In this document: piece by piece, positions 22,379 to 32,459 of the stretch
Position numbering within the stretch: position 1 is the stretch's first letter
Layout of the letters: each line of letters begins with the position of its first letter
Assembly (NCBI GenBank): GCA_944470555.2
Contig: OX104130.1
Coordinates: 50,687,491 to 50,751,490, forward strand
DNA length: 64,000 nucleotides
Direction of reading: 5' to 3'
Source: Heterobilharzia americana
Lineage: Eukaryota > Platyhelminthes > Trematoda > Strigeidida > Schistosomatidae
Made by a program: the position numbers and the translations under genes
Notes under the pieces: model-generated
What the model was told of the DNA's origin: nothing
Database searches by the model: none
The model's input: the letters and a program-made list of their open reading frames with translations, nothing else

Positions 22379-22825
22379 ATTTGTTGGGTGATGGATTCCT
22401 GGTTGGTTCGTTGCCAGCTAGCTAGCCAGCCAGCGAGAGTTCTTTGTTGCTTATTCTTATTATTCTGACCATCTGATCTTCAGTATTGAGTGAGTGTAGG
22501 TGGCAGCTGTTGATGGATGTCTGTAGTTTGTTGGAAATGCTTTTCGTGACACGCCAAGTTTCTGAACCATCTCATAGAAGCACTGACTTGACTTGGATTA
22601 GTGTTGAAAATCCGGATATTGTTGACGCTTTATGTTGAGTGGAGTGGAGTTGAGTGTAGTGGAGTTGTGTTGAGTGCAGTAGATCTCCACACTGGTTTCA
22701 GTTTGAAGAAGGCCTGTGTTGCTGTTTTTCGTATCCTGGCTTTGATGTCCTTATCTGTGCGTGTGCGGCCGCTTGTTGTTGAGACGATGCTGCCTTGGGT
22801 GGGTAGGTGAAAGCGACAACTTGCT

Positions 22826-23867
22826 TTAGTTCTCTCCTGTTGATGGTGCTTGTTGTTGTTGGTGGTGGCGGTGGTTGGGTATCTTGATCACCTGTGTCTT
22901 CTCTACATTCACGTGAAGGAAGTGCCGTCTTCGCTGCCCTGCCTCTTCTGTCAACTTGTTGGTTTTTGCCTGTATATCTTCGAGTTTGTGCGACAAGTCA
23001 TTGGACATGAATGATCATGGGTGGGTGGGGGCGGAATCCAGATGTTCTAGTGTCTTTTCATGGATCGAATGGCGTATTGTATTCCCATCTTCTTTTCGCT
23101 CCTCACAGTTTGTTACATGATGCAATCCAGTCGGGTGCAGTCGACCACAATGAGGAAGATGATGGGTGATGGTAGGCGGCAGCGTTGTCTTACTTCTGTC
23201 TTCATTTCAAAGGTATCAGTCAGCTTTCCATTGTGAATCACTTGGGATGTGACTTTGTCATATGGTTGTTGAATGAGGTTGATAAAGGTTTGTGACACTT
23301 AAACGGCAGTGTTGAAGCAGCTGTCTGCCAAATTACTTTTTGGTCGACGCTATCGAAGGGCTTTTGAAGATGGATGAGGTTGAGGTAGAGAGTTGACTGA
23401 GATTCTATGCTCTGTTCTATGATGGTGCGTAGCGTAGCACAGTTTGCAATTTGATCTGCACATGCTTTGTTGTTCGTGAAGGCAGCGAGCCAGCCAGCTA
23501 GCCTTTTACAGTTGTGTTTTGAATCCAGCGCATGTTTTAATCTCTGCGGGATGATGTGGGATAATATTTTGGTTGCTTGGGGTGGACAGGGATGGAGCAT
23601 GATTGTGCGCCAGTTATTGCAGAGACTTATGTCTCCGTGCTTTTTGAGTTTGACAAGGTAGGCCTTCTTCCAATTAATGGGCAGGTACGTTTCCTTCGTT
23701 GCAGACCTTCTGCAATAGTGGTGTGGTGTGAGCATGTCCACCGCTGATGTCTGTTCGTCTGTTTCCAGTGTTAGTGGAGGGATTTCATCAGGTCCTGCTG
23801 CTTTTCTGGATTTCAGTAGTTTTATGGGGTTCCGGACTTCTGCTGTTGTCGGGTAGCTTATGTTCAC
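22826..23867 (-). pseudogene. RTE copy B, reverse-transcriptase domain
   Basis: Split over three frames. 23867-23238 has LLKSRKAAGPDEIPP (the G.AAGPD.I motif), NWKKAYLVKLKKHGDIS and CNNWRTIML. It goes on with ADQIANCATLRTIIEQSIE, LYLNLIHLQKPFDSVD (motif A; F-x-D-F changed to LIHL, so the first catalytic aspartate is lost) and VIWQ. 23298-23113 has FINLIQQPYDKVTSQVIHNG and PSPIIFLIVVD (motif B region, damaged). 23008-22826 has the post-palm part with VEKTQVIKI. The catalytic YADD or FADD is not preserved in any frame I could read. Role in a live element: copying its RNA into DNA at the target. Confidence 0.8.
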
Positions 23868-24497
23868 TGGTAATTCTGTGGCTGGGTTGTTGGTTGTATT
23901 TCTGGACGAGTTTCAGGTGGAGGAGGTGGTGTCGATTTGAGAGTTTTTTGAAGTGATCGGTGCATCGTTTCCTATGTTCCTCCTCTTTGTTGTTAACTAG
24001 GTTTCCTTCACTATCTTTCATTGATTTCATCTGTTCCCAGGTAGTATTTTTGTTATTTGATGTGGTGTTGTCAGGTCTGTCTCAGCAGCCTGCAGCCTGT
24101 TCTGCTTCACTTGCGAGTGAGTCGTCGAAGTGTCTTTTGTCTTTCCGTGTACTGTTGTTCACTTCTTTGTCCAGTGTAGTGTAGTGTAGTGTAGTGTTTT
24201 GTGTTGTGTTCAGTTCGTGTTTTCGTTGTTCATCCTTGCACTGATTTATCTTCTACTTCACCATCTTCCTGTCCCTGCTGTATGAGTTTGCATGTGTCTG
24301 TGGAGATCGATTCGTTGTCTTGCCTCTTCTTCTTCCTTGCTGATGAGGTTGTGCAGGTTTCTTTCCACATCTCTTTCGAAGAGTTCCAGTGTTGTTCCAC
24401 ACAGTTTGCCACAGGGATGTTGCTTAGTGTCTCGTACTTTTTTGTGATGGCTGACTGATTTGGAGGATGTCGTTTGTAGTTTCGTGCTTCGGTTCAT
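23788..24497 (-). pseudogene. RTE copy B, connector between endonuclease and RT
   Basis: Minus-strand frames 24497-24230 (VSHHKKVRDTKQHP, ERDVERNLHNLISKEEEEA) and 24030-23788 (MKSMKDSEGNLVNNKEEEH, RCTDHFKKLSNRHHLL) correspond to the charged linker that precedes the RT in RTE elements; D.EGN...NKEE....DHF..L is its most conserved part. There are two frame changes. No enzymatic role is expected for this segment. Confidence 0.65.
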
Positions 24498-24539
24498 TTT
24501 CTGTTCTAGGTGTTGAACTTGAACTGTGGTCTATCATGA

Positions 24540-25390
24540 CTAGGTTGTTTGAATGCTTTCAAGTTGATTTTGGAGGTAGGTTCCTTGCACTGAATAGTGA
24601 GTGGTGTGTGAACCTGCATGTTTTCCCCTTGTTGATTTTGTGTCCAGTAGGTTGTCTATGTTTGGACTTTGTTGAGATTGAGATGAAGTTGATGTGATTT
24701 TTAGTGTAGTGTGTCCATGTGGTGAAATGAAATCCATGTCACTCGGTTTGTGAATATCGTTGTGTTTGTACACAGTGCCTGCAATCACCAAGTCATTAGA
24801 TGTGAAGAAGTCTGCAAAGAGTTCTTCATTGTCGTTCATTATTTAACCGAGTGTTTCTCTATCCATGGTGAGTTCTCTTCTTGTGTTATCCGCTCTTAGT
24901 TAGACATTCATGTCAGTCCACCCATTAGAGTTTGTATGTTGCCATCTTGGGTAGGGTGTTGTCTATTACTGATTGCAGTTGTCTGTAGAATTGCTTGTTG
25001 TTCTCTCGATGTGCATTATTTGTAGGTGGGTATCGTAGTATTGTATGATTGTGACTTTCCTTCCTTTTGAGTTGAGCCTTGGTGTTATGATCGTGTGGGA
25101 GGAGATTGGTAGTCACTGTATGAGGGAGAGAGAGAGAGCCTTCGAGGGTGTTGGGGACATCATGATAGGGACTGAAAAAATCAGTGTGCTGATGGTTGTT
25201 GTCTGGGTGACAGTATCGGAGTGGATTATTGACTGTCGAGTTAAGAGTTTTGAGAGTCGACATTCATTCCATGTGGTTTCGCAGATTCGTAGTCTAGTAC
25301 TTCTATGTTATACCTTGTTATCTTTTTTGCAATGTGGGGAGCCTCGCTAGGTTCATATATGGTGTGGACAATCCATGTCCCCATGTTTAC
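24540..25390 (-). pseudogene. RTE copy B, endonuclease domain
   Basis: Minus strand. Near 25385 the start MGTWIVHTIYEP, then a broken middle, 25263-24925 (with FFSPYHDVPNTLE and ENNKQFYRQLQSVI), then 24839-24540 with ELFADFFTSNDLVIAGTVYKH, the motif that precedes the catalytic SDH in apurinic-like endonucleases. The expected TW.SPDG.T..QIDH is degraded to ISPHGHTTLKI. In a live element this enzyme nicks the genomic target to prime reverse transcription. Here the frame is broken and the catalytic end lost. Confidence 0.7.
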
Positions 25391-25422
25391 TTTCGCTTTC
25401 GTCAATAGAGTTGAGAAACTTT

Positions 25423-25436
25423 ATCGGATTGTGTAT
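25423..25436 (+). repeat. Target-site duplication, left (atcggattgtgtat)
   Basis: The 14 bases are repeated exactly at 26165-26178, immediately outside the inverted ribozyme-SINE composite. A perfect 14-bp flanking repeat is strong evidence that 25437-26164 was inserted as one piece by target-primed reverse transcription. Confidence 0.85.
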
Positions 25437-25494
25437 TTCAAGTTGTTATTCATCGAAGACTGACATCAGTTGGAGGAACAAAGGAAACCTGGGA

Positions 25495-25540
25495 GCACTG
25501 GACAGGTGTTTCGTCCTAGTATGGGACTCCTCAGCAGTGC
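25495..25540 (-). ncRNA. Hammerhead ribozyme, left unit of the inverted dimer
   Basis: On the minus strand: GCACTG (stem I), CTGAGGA (core CUGANGA), GTCC-loop-GGAC (stem II), GAAA, a very short stem III (ACACCTGT), then C at the cleavage site, then CAGTGC closing stem I. All core positions are canonical. The short stem III is typical of the schistosome Sm-alpha ribozymes, which tend to act as dimers. Cutting of the transcript is predicted, not shown. Confidence 0.85.
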
Positions 25541-26025
25541 GCACCCACGACCCCACCAGCAGGGATCGAACCCGTTACCTTCAGGTTCCGCGACCAGCGC
25601 GTTACCATTGAGCTAGCCACTGGGTCAGAATCCAATGCTCCATATTTCCAACTTCTGTTAGCTCACGATATCGCGCAAACCGCCACCCACTGATGTCAGT
25701 CTTCGATGAATAACAACTTGAAATATTTCCAAATCTCCACAACCCCCTCAAAATTTAATTGAACTAGTGCTCGTTGGTGACTATCTTCGAGAAGTATTCC
25801 CGAAGTTCCAATGACAAGTCGTGACCGGTGGAGTCAAAGCCTGATGGCCGTGAGGACAAATACTCAACGATGACATTGGGTGGCGGTTTGCGCTATATCG
25901 TGAGCTAACAGAAGTTGGAAATATGGAGCATTGGATTCTGACCCAGTGGCTAGCTCAATGGTAACGCGCTGGTCGCGGAACCTGAAGGTAACGGGTTCGA
26001 TCCCTGCTGGTGGGGTCGTGGGTGC

Positions 26026-26071
26026 GCACTGCTGAGGAGTCCCATACTAGGACGAAACACCTGTCCAGTGC
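26026..26071 (+). ncRNA. Hammerhead ribozyme, right unit of the inverted dimer
   Basis: Stem I 5' strand gcactg at 26026-26031, core ctgagga 26032-26038, stem II gtcc/ggac with loop catacta, gaaa at 26054-26057, stem III a57-c58-a59 with t62-g63-t64 around a two-base loop, cleavage after c26065, stem I 3' strand cagtgc 26066-26071. Every invariant position is kept. It lies just after the tRNA-like block, so a pol III transcript would include it. Confidence 0.88.
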
Positions 26072-26164
26072 TCCCAGGTTTCCTTTGTTCCTCCAACTGA
26101 TGTCAGTCTACGATTAATAACAACTTGAAATAATTCCAAATCTCCACAACCCCCTCAAAATTTA

Positions 26165-26178
26165 ATCGGATTGTGTAT
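26165..26178 (+). repeat. Target-site duplication, right (atcggattgtgtat)
   Basis: Exact repeat of 25423-25436, directly after the tail ctcaaaattta of the composite. Confidence 0.85.
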
Positions 26179-26659
26179 GTTTGATAAAGAGTTGTGCGAG
26201 CAAATTTTTGGAAATGTGTTGGGTCTTTATATGAGGCACAAGCTTCGCTGTGTCTTGTTTTTCCTTGGTGTATCTTCTATAGTATATTATTCAGCTTATT
26301 TTCCTGTCAGTGTTATGTTATATCTGGTTTTTATAATTCTTGTATCCAGTGATTCGGAATTGTATTCTACCGAAGTGTCTATACTTTACGCGTAAACAAC
26401 TTTCTTTCTAATTTTTAATTAATTTGTGGAATAAATGGATGCAAAAGAGGAAAATGAGGAATATTCTGTTATCTAGTTTTCAAAATATATGCAGGTAAAG
26501 AAAGAAAAAGGGTCGTGATAATCGTTGACATATCATCTACTGAACTTTATTATTCAGCTGAATTGTTTTACGTCGACAAAAACTACCCAATCGAGTGGTA
26601 GTGGCACCTCAGAAATTCACATGGCATGTGGACAGAACCGCGGATGATTGAATTCAAAT

Positions 26660-26792
26660 GAAAATCTGGTCAACCTTCATGGCTGTTAACTCATTTGGTA
26701 GGATACTGTCCGCGGGAACCCGGTGGTTGCTGGTTCGAATCCTACCGTGGCACAAATTTTCACTTCACCTCCAATCATCATGCAGTATCAAA
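26660..26792 (+). mobile_element. tRNA-derived SINE, family 3
   Basis: tRNA-like head with ctgttaactcatttggtagga and a B box ggttcgaatcctaccg at about 26732, followed by the shared non-tRNA body aaattttcacttcacctccaatcatcatgcagtat. The same body follows a B box at 29281-29380 and 55398-55532, and alone at 38140-38220. It is not a functional tRNA gene, as no proper anticodon arm forms. Confidence 0.65.
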
Positions 26793-28265
26793 AACTATAC
26801 AGTTAGACTGTAAAAAGGGAAAATAAATAAAAATAGACACTACGAAAACTTTCCGCAAAGTAAACAAGTTACTTTGTAATCATTTATTCACTGACTAGTT
26901 TAGCTATGTACATCCTATTCATCCTTTGTATTGAAATCCTTTCTCCCTTTAGTTCGTGTTTGTGAACCTTGGAGCTTGTGTGTGTGTGTGGGGTGGGGGA
27001 GGTGTTTTTTTGTCAGAAATTCCTTTCAACAACAGTGAGTCATCGTTGCTTAAGATACAAGCGTATATAAACATATACACATCATCTCTTGTTTGCCCAG
27101 TAAAATAATGGTTTTCGATGAAAGTGTATAAGATCATTGCAAAAGGTCATTGTGGTTAATGGTAGAATTCATCACGTTTGAATAGTAACCTTCAGATTCC
27201 GCCCTTGATGGTCGCTTAGTTCCCCGATAAATAGAAAAGGCGGTAAGACAACCGAAGGTGTATTCCAGCGTCAAAGTGTGTACAAAATACAATGGTTTAC
27301 AAATATTTGCAGTGGTTTTAACTACTTCTAGACCTTTCTAGAAGGAACTATCTTATTGATTTCTCCTCTTCAACCAGTCTGATGTTCACACATTGGTTAA
27401 GGTGCTTTTTCCCGAAACCTCGAAGCAACTCGAGTGGTTGTTAAAGGCTTGATAAATTTGGGGCTTCTTGTGAGAATCTATACAATCTTATAACACACTA
27501 TAACAATTAATACCCTTCGTTGTCAATTCTTTCTTACTGAAACAGTTTAGTTATAATTTGCTGCGAATCATTGTGGGTGTAACTGGCAACTAGCGAAAAT
27601 AGTGGATAGCCCGTGATCAAATAGGGTTTGAACCCCTGGTTAGAAATTAGCCGTTTATTCCAATGAGACACCTCCATTTAATTGTCGTTCGATACATCTT
27701 AGTGTACTTAAGACATCCAATCAAGTCTTGCGACACGCGATGAATTTGTTTACATTCAAATTCATTATACTTTGATTTTACGAATCGATTATTCGGATTA
27801 CTGCTTGGGGTGATCATTTACGTTTAAATAAGTGAAAGTTTAGGGAGATTTTTTCAAAGTTTTCACTGTATTCTATGGTTCTTTGCTTATCTCTCCTTTA
27901 GCCTACATTTTATCAACCTCTATTGCAGTTCGCATTTATAAGCTCACTTTCCAGTCTCCATAAGATGTTTTGTTTTTACCGTGTGCAACAGTTAGTGATT
28001 CACTATTCCTTACAACCCATGGCATACCACTTTAAATCCGTTGTCTAAATATGAATAATAATTAAAAGCTGATTTTCTGTACTATGTTTTCATGAAGGAT
28101 CTAAGTGCTAATTGATATTGTGACTGACGCTTATCATTACACTTCTGAGCTCTCTTACGGTTATACAATTACTTTAATCTTATGTTGAGTTTGATTTTCT
28201 TCTGAAAAAATAGTCGATTTCCACAGACAATTCTTACATACATTATGCGATTGTCTCTCTTACAG
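26793..28265. other. Last part of cadherin intron 5
   Basis: AT-rich. It contains a GT-rich run at 26975-27010 and a tRNA-like relic near 27615-27660 (agggtttgaacccctgg). I see no other feature. It ends in the acceptor ctcttacag at 28265. Confidence 0.55.
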
Positions 28266-28462
28266 CTTCAAATTCTCTGATTTGTGTTGGACGTGTGTTT
28301 GCCTTGGATTTGGATTCTGGATTGAATGGGACAGTGGTTTATGAACGTGATCATTCAGTTGATTTTCTGTCGTCAGGGAGTGATGATTTTCTTGTGCTTC
28401 GAGACAGTGGCCTAATTTGTACTAAAGGTGGTGTACCTCCAGTTGGTGAATACAGGATGCAT
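28266..28462 (+). CDS. Cadherin gene, exon 6 of 11 in window
   Basis: 197 nt (2 bases plus 65 codons); in phase 1, out phase 0. Acceptor tcttacag ends at 28265, donor atgcat|gtaggt follows 28462. It carries VGRVFALDLDSGLNGTVVYE, the V.A.D.D.G.NG.V.Y segment with intact calcium-binding DLDSGLNG, then FLVLRDSGLICTKGGVP, where the F.ld..G.I strand is kept but the LDRE motif is missing, and GEYRMH, the Y.L.V strand. The chain continues in exon 7 as EYRMH|VFARDQGHP. This is the first of a series of repeats in this protein that lack LDRE. Confidence 0.93.
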
Positions 28463-28874
28463 GTAGGTTCTTTGATTGCTTTTTAATCTAATTAATTTCT
28501 AGTTAGTTTTATTTGATGTATATTGTATTGGATTTTCACTGTCCCATATTATTTCAGGCAACTGGATGGGTAGATTACTTGTACGACCGAAATAGGTTTT
28601 ACGATTTCCACTTTTATTTCACAGCCTTTGTCCACATATTACAGCTCTGATCTTTAAGTTGAGTAGTTCTTTGAGTCTGTTAGTTGGTTGATCAACTTTT
28701 GAATGTTAAGTTAGGTGTTATAAAAACTGCCTTTTTATAGGTAAATATATAATAACTGAATTTTGTATGCACTTTCTCAAGTAGGTGCTTCTTTTTATTA
28801 TCGAGGTATGTGTAGTTTGAGCGTGATCGTCTAACGGATCTTAAACCGAGGTAACTCAATAAGCATATCTCTAA

Positions 28875-29060
28875 TTTGGTGGGGCTGTGCCTCATTGTTT
28901 TAGGCAGATGACTATCAACCATTAGGTCACGGGTTCGAGCGCTCGCTCCACTTACTAAGGTTTAGGCAGTCACATAGTATCACTAACCCTTATGCAATAG
29001 GTATGGGTCATTGCCTACTGCACGAATATGCACAAGGTAGCTAAGTGTGTTTTCTTTCTT
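28875..29060 (+). mobile_element. tRNA-derived SINE, family 2, best-preserved copy
   Basis: Head gtggggctgtgcctcattg, a B box gtcacgggttcgagcgctcg at about 28924, body cacttactaaggtttaggcag and tcacatagtatcactaacc, and 3' part tactgcacgaatatgcacaaggt. The same order occurs at 16558-16712 and 2935-3090 and, inverted, at 53550-53660. Confidence 0.65.
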
Positions 29061-29280
29061 TTCCTTCCTTAATCTAGGATGTCCTAATTCATCATCACGT
29101 CGGAAATGTAATGATAGTTGTAAGCGAAGTAGAATAATCTAAAACTGATGAACGTGTGCATTCAAACTCTGAAAGTTGCTGTTTTCTAAAATTTATATAT
29201 ACTTTTGATGCCTTATACTCGCCATTTAGGACTTTTTCCAATAATTCATACAAAATTATATTGATTTTATATACTGGATC

Positions 29281-29380
29281 CTACGGTACAGCATCGGGCC
29301 GGGAAATTGGTGGTCGCTGGTTCGAATCCGGCTGCGATCCAAATTTTCATTTCACTTTCAATCACCACCCAGTATAAATG
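29281..29380 (+). mobile_element. tRNA-derived SINE, family 3
   Basis: B box gctggttcgaatccggctg at about 29317 followed by ccaaattttcatttcac and tttcaatcaccacccagtat, the family 3 body. The head upstream (tacggtacagcatcgggcc) is partly decayed. It lies in cadherin intron 6. Confidence 0.6.
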
Positions 29381-29734
29381 CTAGTCTGCCAGACCACGGC
29401 TATCTCAGATAGTCAAATGATAATTGATATTGTAGTTGATTTTAATATATCTGGTCTTAGAAATCCAGAAGTGTCTTTGAAACTTCAGTCAGTAGTTATT
29501 GTTATTCATTAATCTTATCCACTTTTTCCTCGAGTAATGTTGTTGCTGTGGTAAGAATACCTTCATATTCATTTTCTAATTCTGTAGAAATAAAAAAAGC
29601 TTATATTTGCTCTGTGATAATTAAATATTGTACGTGTAAGTGCAGAATTATACCACTTCTTCATCAGTTATATGATTTTTTTTTATATGAGATCCTATTT
29701 CTAATGAATTATTTTCGACTAATGTATCAGCTTG

Positions 29735-30949
29735 ATAATAATAATATATTTACGATATTCTGAACCATGTTTACAGTACAGAATTCTCAGCATGTGATAT
29801 TGCATCAGTTTACCTGTTGTACACTTTTCAAATATACATATAAAAAAATGGTGCTGTTTAACAATATATAATGAAGAATAACATGATAGTTGAAATATTT
29901 AATGACTTCATGGACATGATAACTATTTGCTATTACACAGTTGATTGATAAGACTATGTCTAACATGATTTACTTCACACAATACACAAGCTAAATAAGA
30001 TATGGTTGAATTTTTGTATGTAGTTGTGCGTGCACAAAGTTTAGTGTATTTGCTTGTTGTCTTCGCAGAGGACAGACGTGGAGAGAGGTGAGGATGCAGA
30101 GCATGCTTGTCATCAAATAATATATTTTTATCCAGTAGTCTACAAGAGTTGAGATTCGTATCGATGATTGCATTTATCAGCAGGGTTAATGGTGCAGCAT
30201 TTGCTCTGCTGACAGCCTTCAAAATCCTAGTCAATACAAGGTAGTCGTTTTTCCGGAGTTGAGGAAAGAATAAGAGGGAACAATGAGTAAGTATAGGCAA
30301 AATACAGAAACTAATGAGACTTGAGAGTAGAGGTTGGGTTATACCAGACAGTCTGTGTTTCTTAATATGAAAGGTCAAGTGAAGGGTTTTCCTGTAAATC
30401 AGCAAGAAATGAGGGGACGAAAAAAATCAGAAGAGAAGTGCAGTCAAGATAGATCACACTTGATACATCGTCTACAGTAGAGCCATGTATAAAACAAGAG
30501 TTATGGGAGTGAAGCAGTGTGCGGAGGTCTTTTTTCGTGTTTTAAGCTAAAATTAACCATCTGACACTTGGAGGTACTGAGTGTGAGGTGATTTAAGGAA
30601 TACCAGTAACCGATTTCCGTTAATAAGCTGTTAAACTGAGAACTATCAGAGGATGAGATGATGAGCTTGGATACCGTTAGGTCATGAGGATAATTGAGAA
30701 AGTTGAGGTTGGTAAGTGATGCGAGAGGAAAAGAAAAGGAGGAAGAAGACCTTGAGGTACATTGGCTGTAGGAAGCAGCGAAGTAGATGACTTCCGTTTG
30801 TATAGTGTTTTTTCTTTTTTCCGAAAAATATGAATGGGCGAGTTTGCAATCCAGGACTCGATGTGAGTTTTGTGAATCTTGTGTAAGGAAAGGGTTTCAG
30901 GACAAAGTCAAAGACATGAGTATAAACTAAGAGGGAAAATCTAACATAC
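29735..30949 (-). mobile_element. CR1/Jockey-like non-LTR retrotransposon, 5'-truncated copy 1
   Basis: On the minus strand it covers the last part of a reverse-transcriptase protein and its 3' UTR, which ends at an AATAAT-type run near 29735. From 29903 to 30949 it is nearly the same as 46713-47760; left of 29903 the similarity drops sharply. The RT active site is absent. No target-site duplication was found by eye. It lies in cadherin intron 6. Confidence 0.75.
29923..30405 (-). pseudogene. CR1-like retrotransposon, C-terminal RT fragment, copy 1
   Basis: 160 codons open on the minus strand. The part RKNDYLVLTRILKAVSRANA is the helix found after the RT thumb in CR1-type proteins, and the run HPHLSPRLSSAKTTSKYTKL with CARTTTYKNSTISYLACVL is the typical C-terminal block (a strand of S.R.T...., then F...RT..Y..S.+P.L). 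The enzyme core lies outside the fragment. Same frame at 46733-47215 with two residue changes seen (L/F at DYLVL against DYFVL; I/V at NAIID against NAIVD). Confidence 0.7.
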
Positions 30950-31315
30950 TTAGCACCTTTGGTCTAATATATCAACCTGATATTTTCCTGTGAAAAGACC
31001 TTCACAATAATAAGTATTCATAGATGAAACTAGGTAGCTGTGAACTGTTACTAGACTTGTTGACAGTTCATCGCATCGGATTTTCATGCTATCAAAGTCA
31101 GGTCTTATAGACAGCAAGTTACCTTTCGATCATCTAAGAACTGACACTTTTTACATTTACTCAATTCATGACGTAATCCTTAGGTCATCCAGAGTTATCA
31201 ATAATTGTTCATTTCTATTACAACTCTTCCTTTATGTCTTAGGGTATCCAGATACATAGTAACCTATGAACTTCGAAAAATTTATTTCTACTTTTATTTA
31301 AACGATCGGTTTCAG

Positions 31316-31577
31316 GTATTTGCTAGAGATCAAGGTCATCCTGTTTTACGTACAGAGAAAGCGAAATCAGCAATTGTTTTTGTTCGTATTCTTCAACCTC
31401 CATCCAGTGATATATCATCTGAAACAATTGAAGGAATTCATCATATAAGGTATACATCTACTCCACCAGCTATTCATTCAGTTGATGACAACACTGTTGT
31501 TGGTAAAAAGATGTTCAACTTTGCTGTTCATGATTCGTATGATCCAAGTGGTATGGGGTTGGTGTTTGAACTTTTGA
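31316..31577 (+). CDS. Cadherin gene, exon 7 of 11 in window
   Basis: 262 nt; in phase 0, out phase 1. Acceptor cggtttcag ends at 31315, donor ttga|gtgagt follows 31577. It begins VFARDQGHPVLRTEKAKSA, the canonical V.A.D.G.P segment, then IVFVRILQPPSSD, a repeat end in which the D.NDN.P linker is replaced by QPPSSD. After a polar stretch (ISSETIEGIHHIRYTSTPPA) the next repeat starts with IHSVDDNTVVGKKMFNFAV, where the A.D.D motif is FAVHDSYDPSGMG, and ends LVFELL. The last codon is split and is completed as threonine in exon 8. Confidence 0.92.
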
Positions 31578-32459
31578 GTGAGTTTACCTTGTCTGTTTTT
31601 GAAAAGCAGTATTTTTTAAAAAGTCGTTTAGATACTTTGGTTTACATATGCGTTATTAATATTTATTTTAACTAGGTCTTCCGTATATTTTTTTAATTAC
31701 TCTTATTTCTGTCTAAACATGTTGACTTATAACTGAATCACTCATTTACCTACTGAACTATATTAATTGCATATCATCTTATTTCATCGGTATTTGTTTG
31801 TCTTTACTCTTACAATATTAAGAGGTCTATTATACTAACTTATTTCCACTGTTTGTGTAGCTAGTAAGCAGTCATCGCACATTTGCTAGTAACTGGTAAG
31901 TGTTTAGTTATTAAAAATCTCATACTGAGTAGAAAAGAAGCAGAAAATTAAAACTAATGGTATGGTCTGTTGCTTAGGCTAGTTTCTATGGGATTTGAAA
32001 CTCAGAGAACGAAAGTAATATCTTTTATAATCATGATTCTGTTTTTTTTTATATTGTAAGTGTTTAAGTCTTCAGTCTTCCGAAGCAGCTATAAGATTTT
32101 TCATATCAACTTCAGATGCTTCTTGATTTCTAACACATTCTGTTCACACTGCGTAATATGAAAATGGGTGAGAAAGTTCACGAAAAACCAGTGAAGAATA
32201 AAATACGGCAATCGCATAAAAGAAGTGTGTACACTTTGGCCTTTATGGATGTTCGTGAGTTCCGTAGCTACTTTCTTCTAAGTGACGATTTTGATCTAGA
32301 TATTAAGTCCACGTGGTTCACAATGCTTTATGTCTATCTAAATTTCGAAAATAAATTTATGATTGCTAGTATGAATATAAAAGAAATTGTGCATTTGGTT
32401 TCATTATTTGATATGGCATTCAGTAATACCGTCTCACTGTGGTGTATCAAATTTAATGA
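31578..32459. other. Start of cadherin intron 7
   Basis: AT-rich. A 108-codon frame at 32158-32484 (+) has no recognisable domain and overlaps the start of a transposon fragment, so I do not call it a gene. Confidence 0.5.

Larger units (their letters stand above)
22098..25410 (-). mobile_element. RTE-like non-LTR retrotransposon, copy B, nearly full-length coding region
   Basis: Read on the minus strand from 25410 to 22098: endonuclease start (MGTWIVHTIYEP near 25385), endonuclease C-terminal part, connector, reverse transcriptase and a C-terminal domain ending CSTRNPGDK. A short non-coding end follows, finishing in ggggataaataataataaca, an ATAA-type tail as in RTE elements. The 5' UTR present in copy A is lacking here, so the copy is 5'-truncated near the start codon. 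Frameshifts break it into many frames; it is not active. The GTGT-rich, GC-richer composition stands out from the AT-rich intron. The order endonuclease then RT, without an RNase H, fits RTE. The schistosome RTE SR2 is the closest named element I can think of. Confidence 0.88.
25437..26164. mobile_element. Sm-alpha-like ribozyme SINE, head-to-head inverted dimer
   Basis: Left arm, 25437-25689, reads on the minus strand: tail, hammerhead, B-box (complement of gggttcgatccctgctgg), A-box and body. Then a plus-strand unit: tail-like segment from 25691, body, right arm from 25877 with A-box-like gtggctagctcaatgg, B-box gggttcgatccctg near 25994, hammerhead at 26026-26071 and tail to 26164. The arms are about 97% identical by eye. 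The left arm lacks the last 35 bases of the tail. The whole unit is bounded by 14-bp direct repeats, so it moved as a dimer. No protein is encoded; movement would depend on another element's reverse transcriptase. Confidence 0.85.

Noticed and set aside
26700..26770. Candidate tRNA gene
   Set aside because: B box is good, but acceptor and anticodon stems do not form, and the same head occurs with a SINE body elsewhere.
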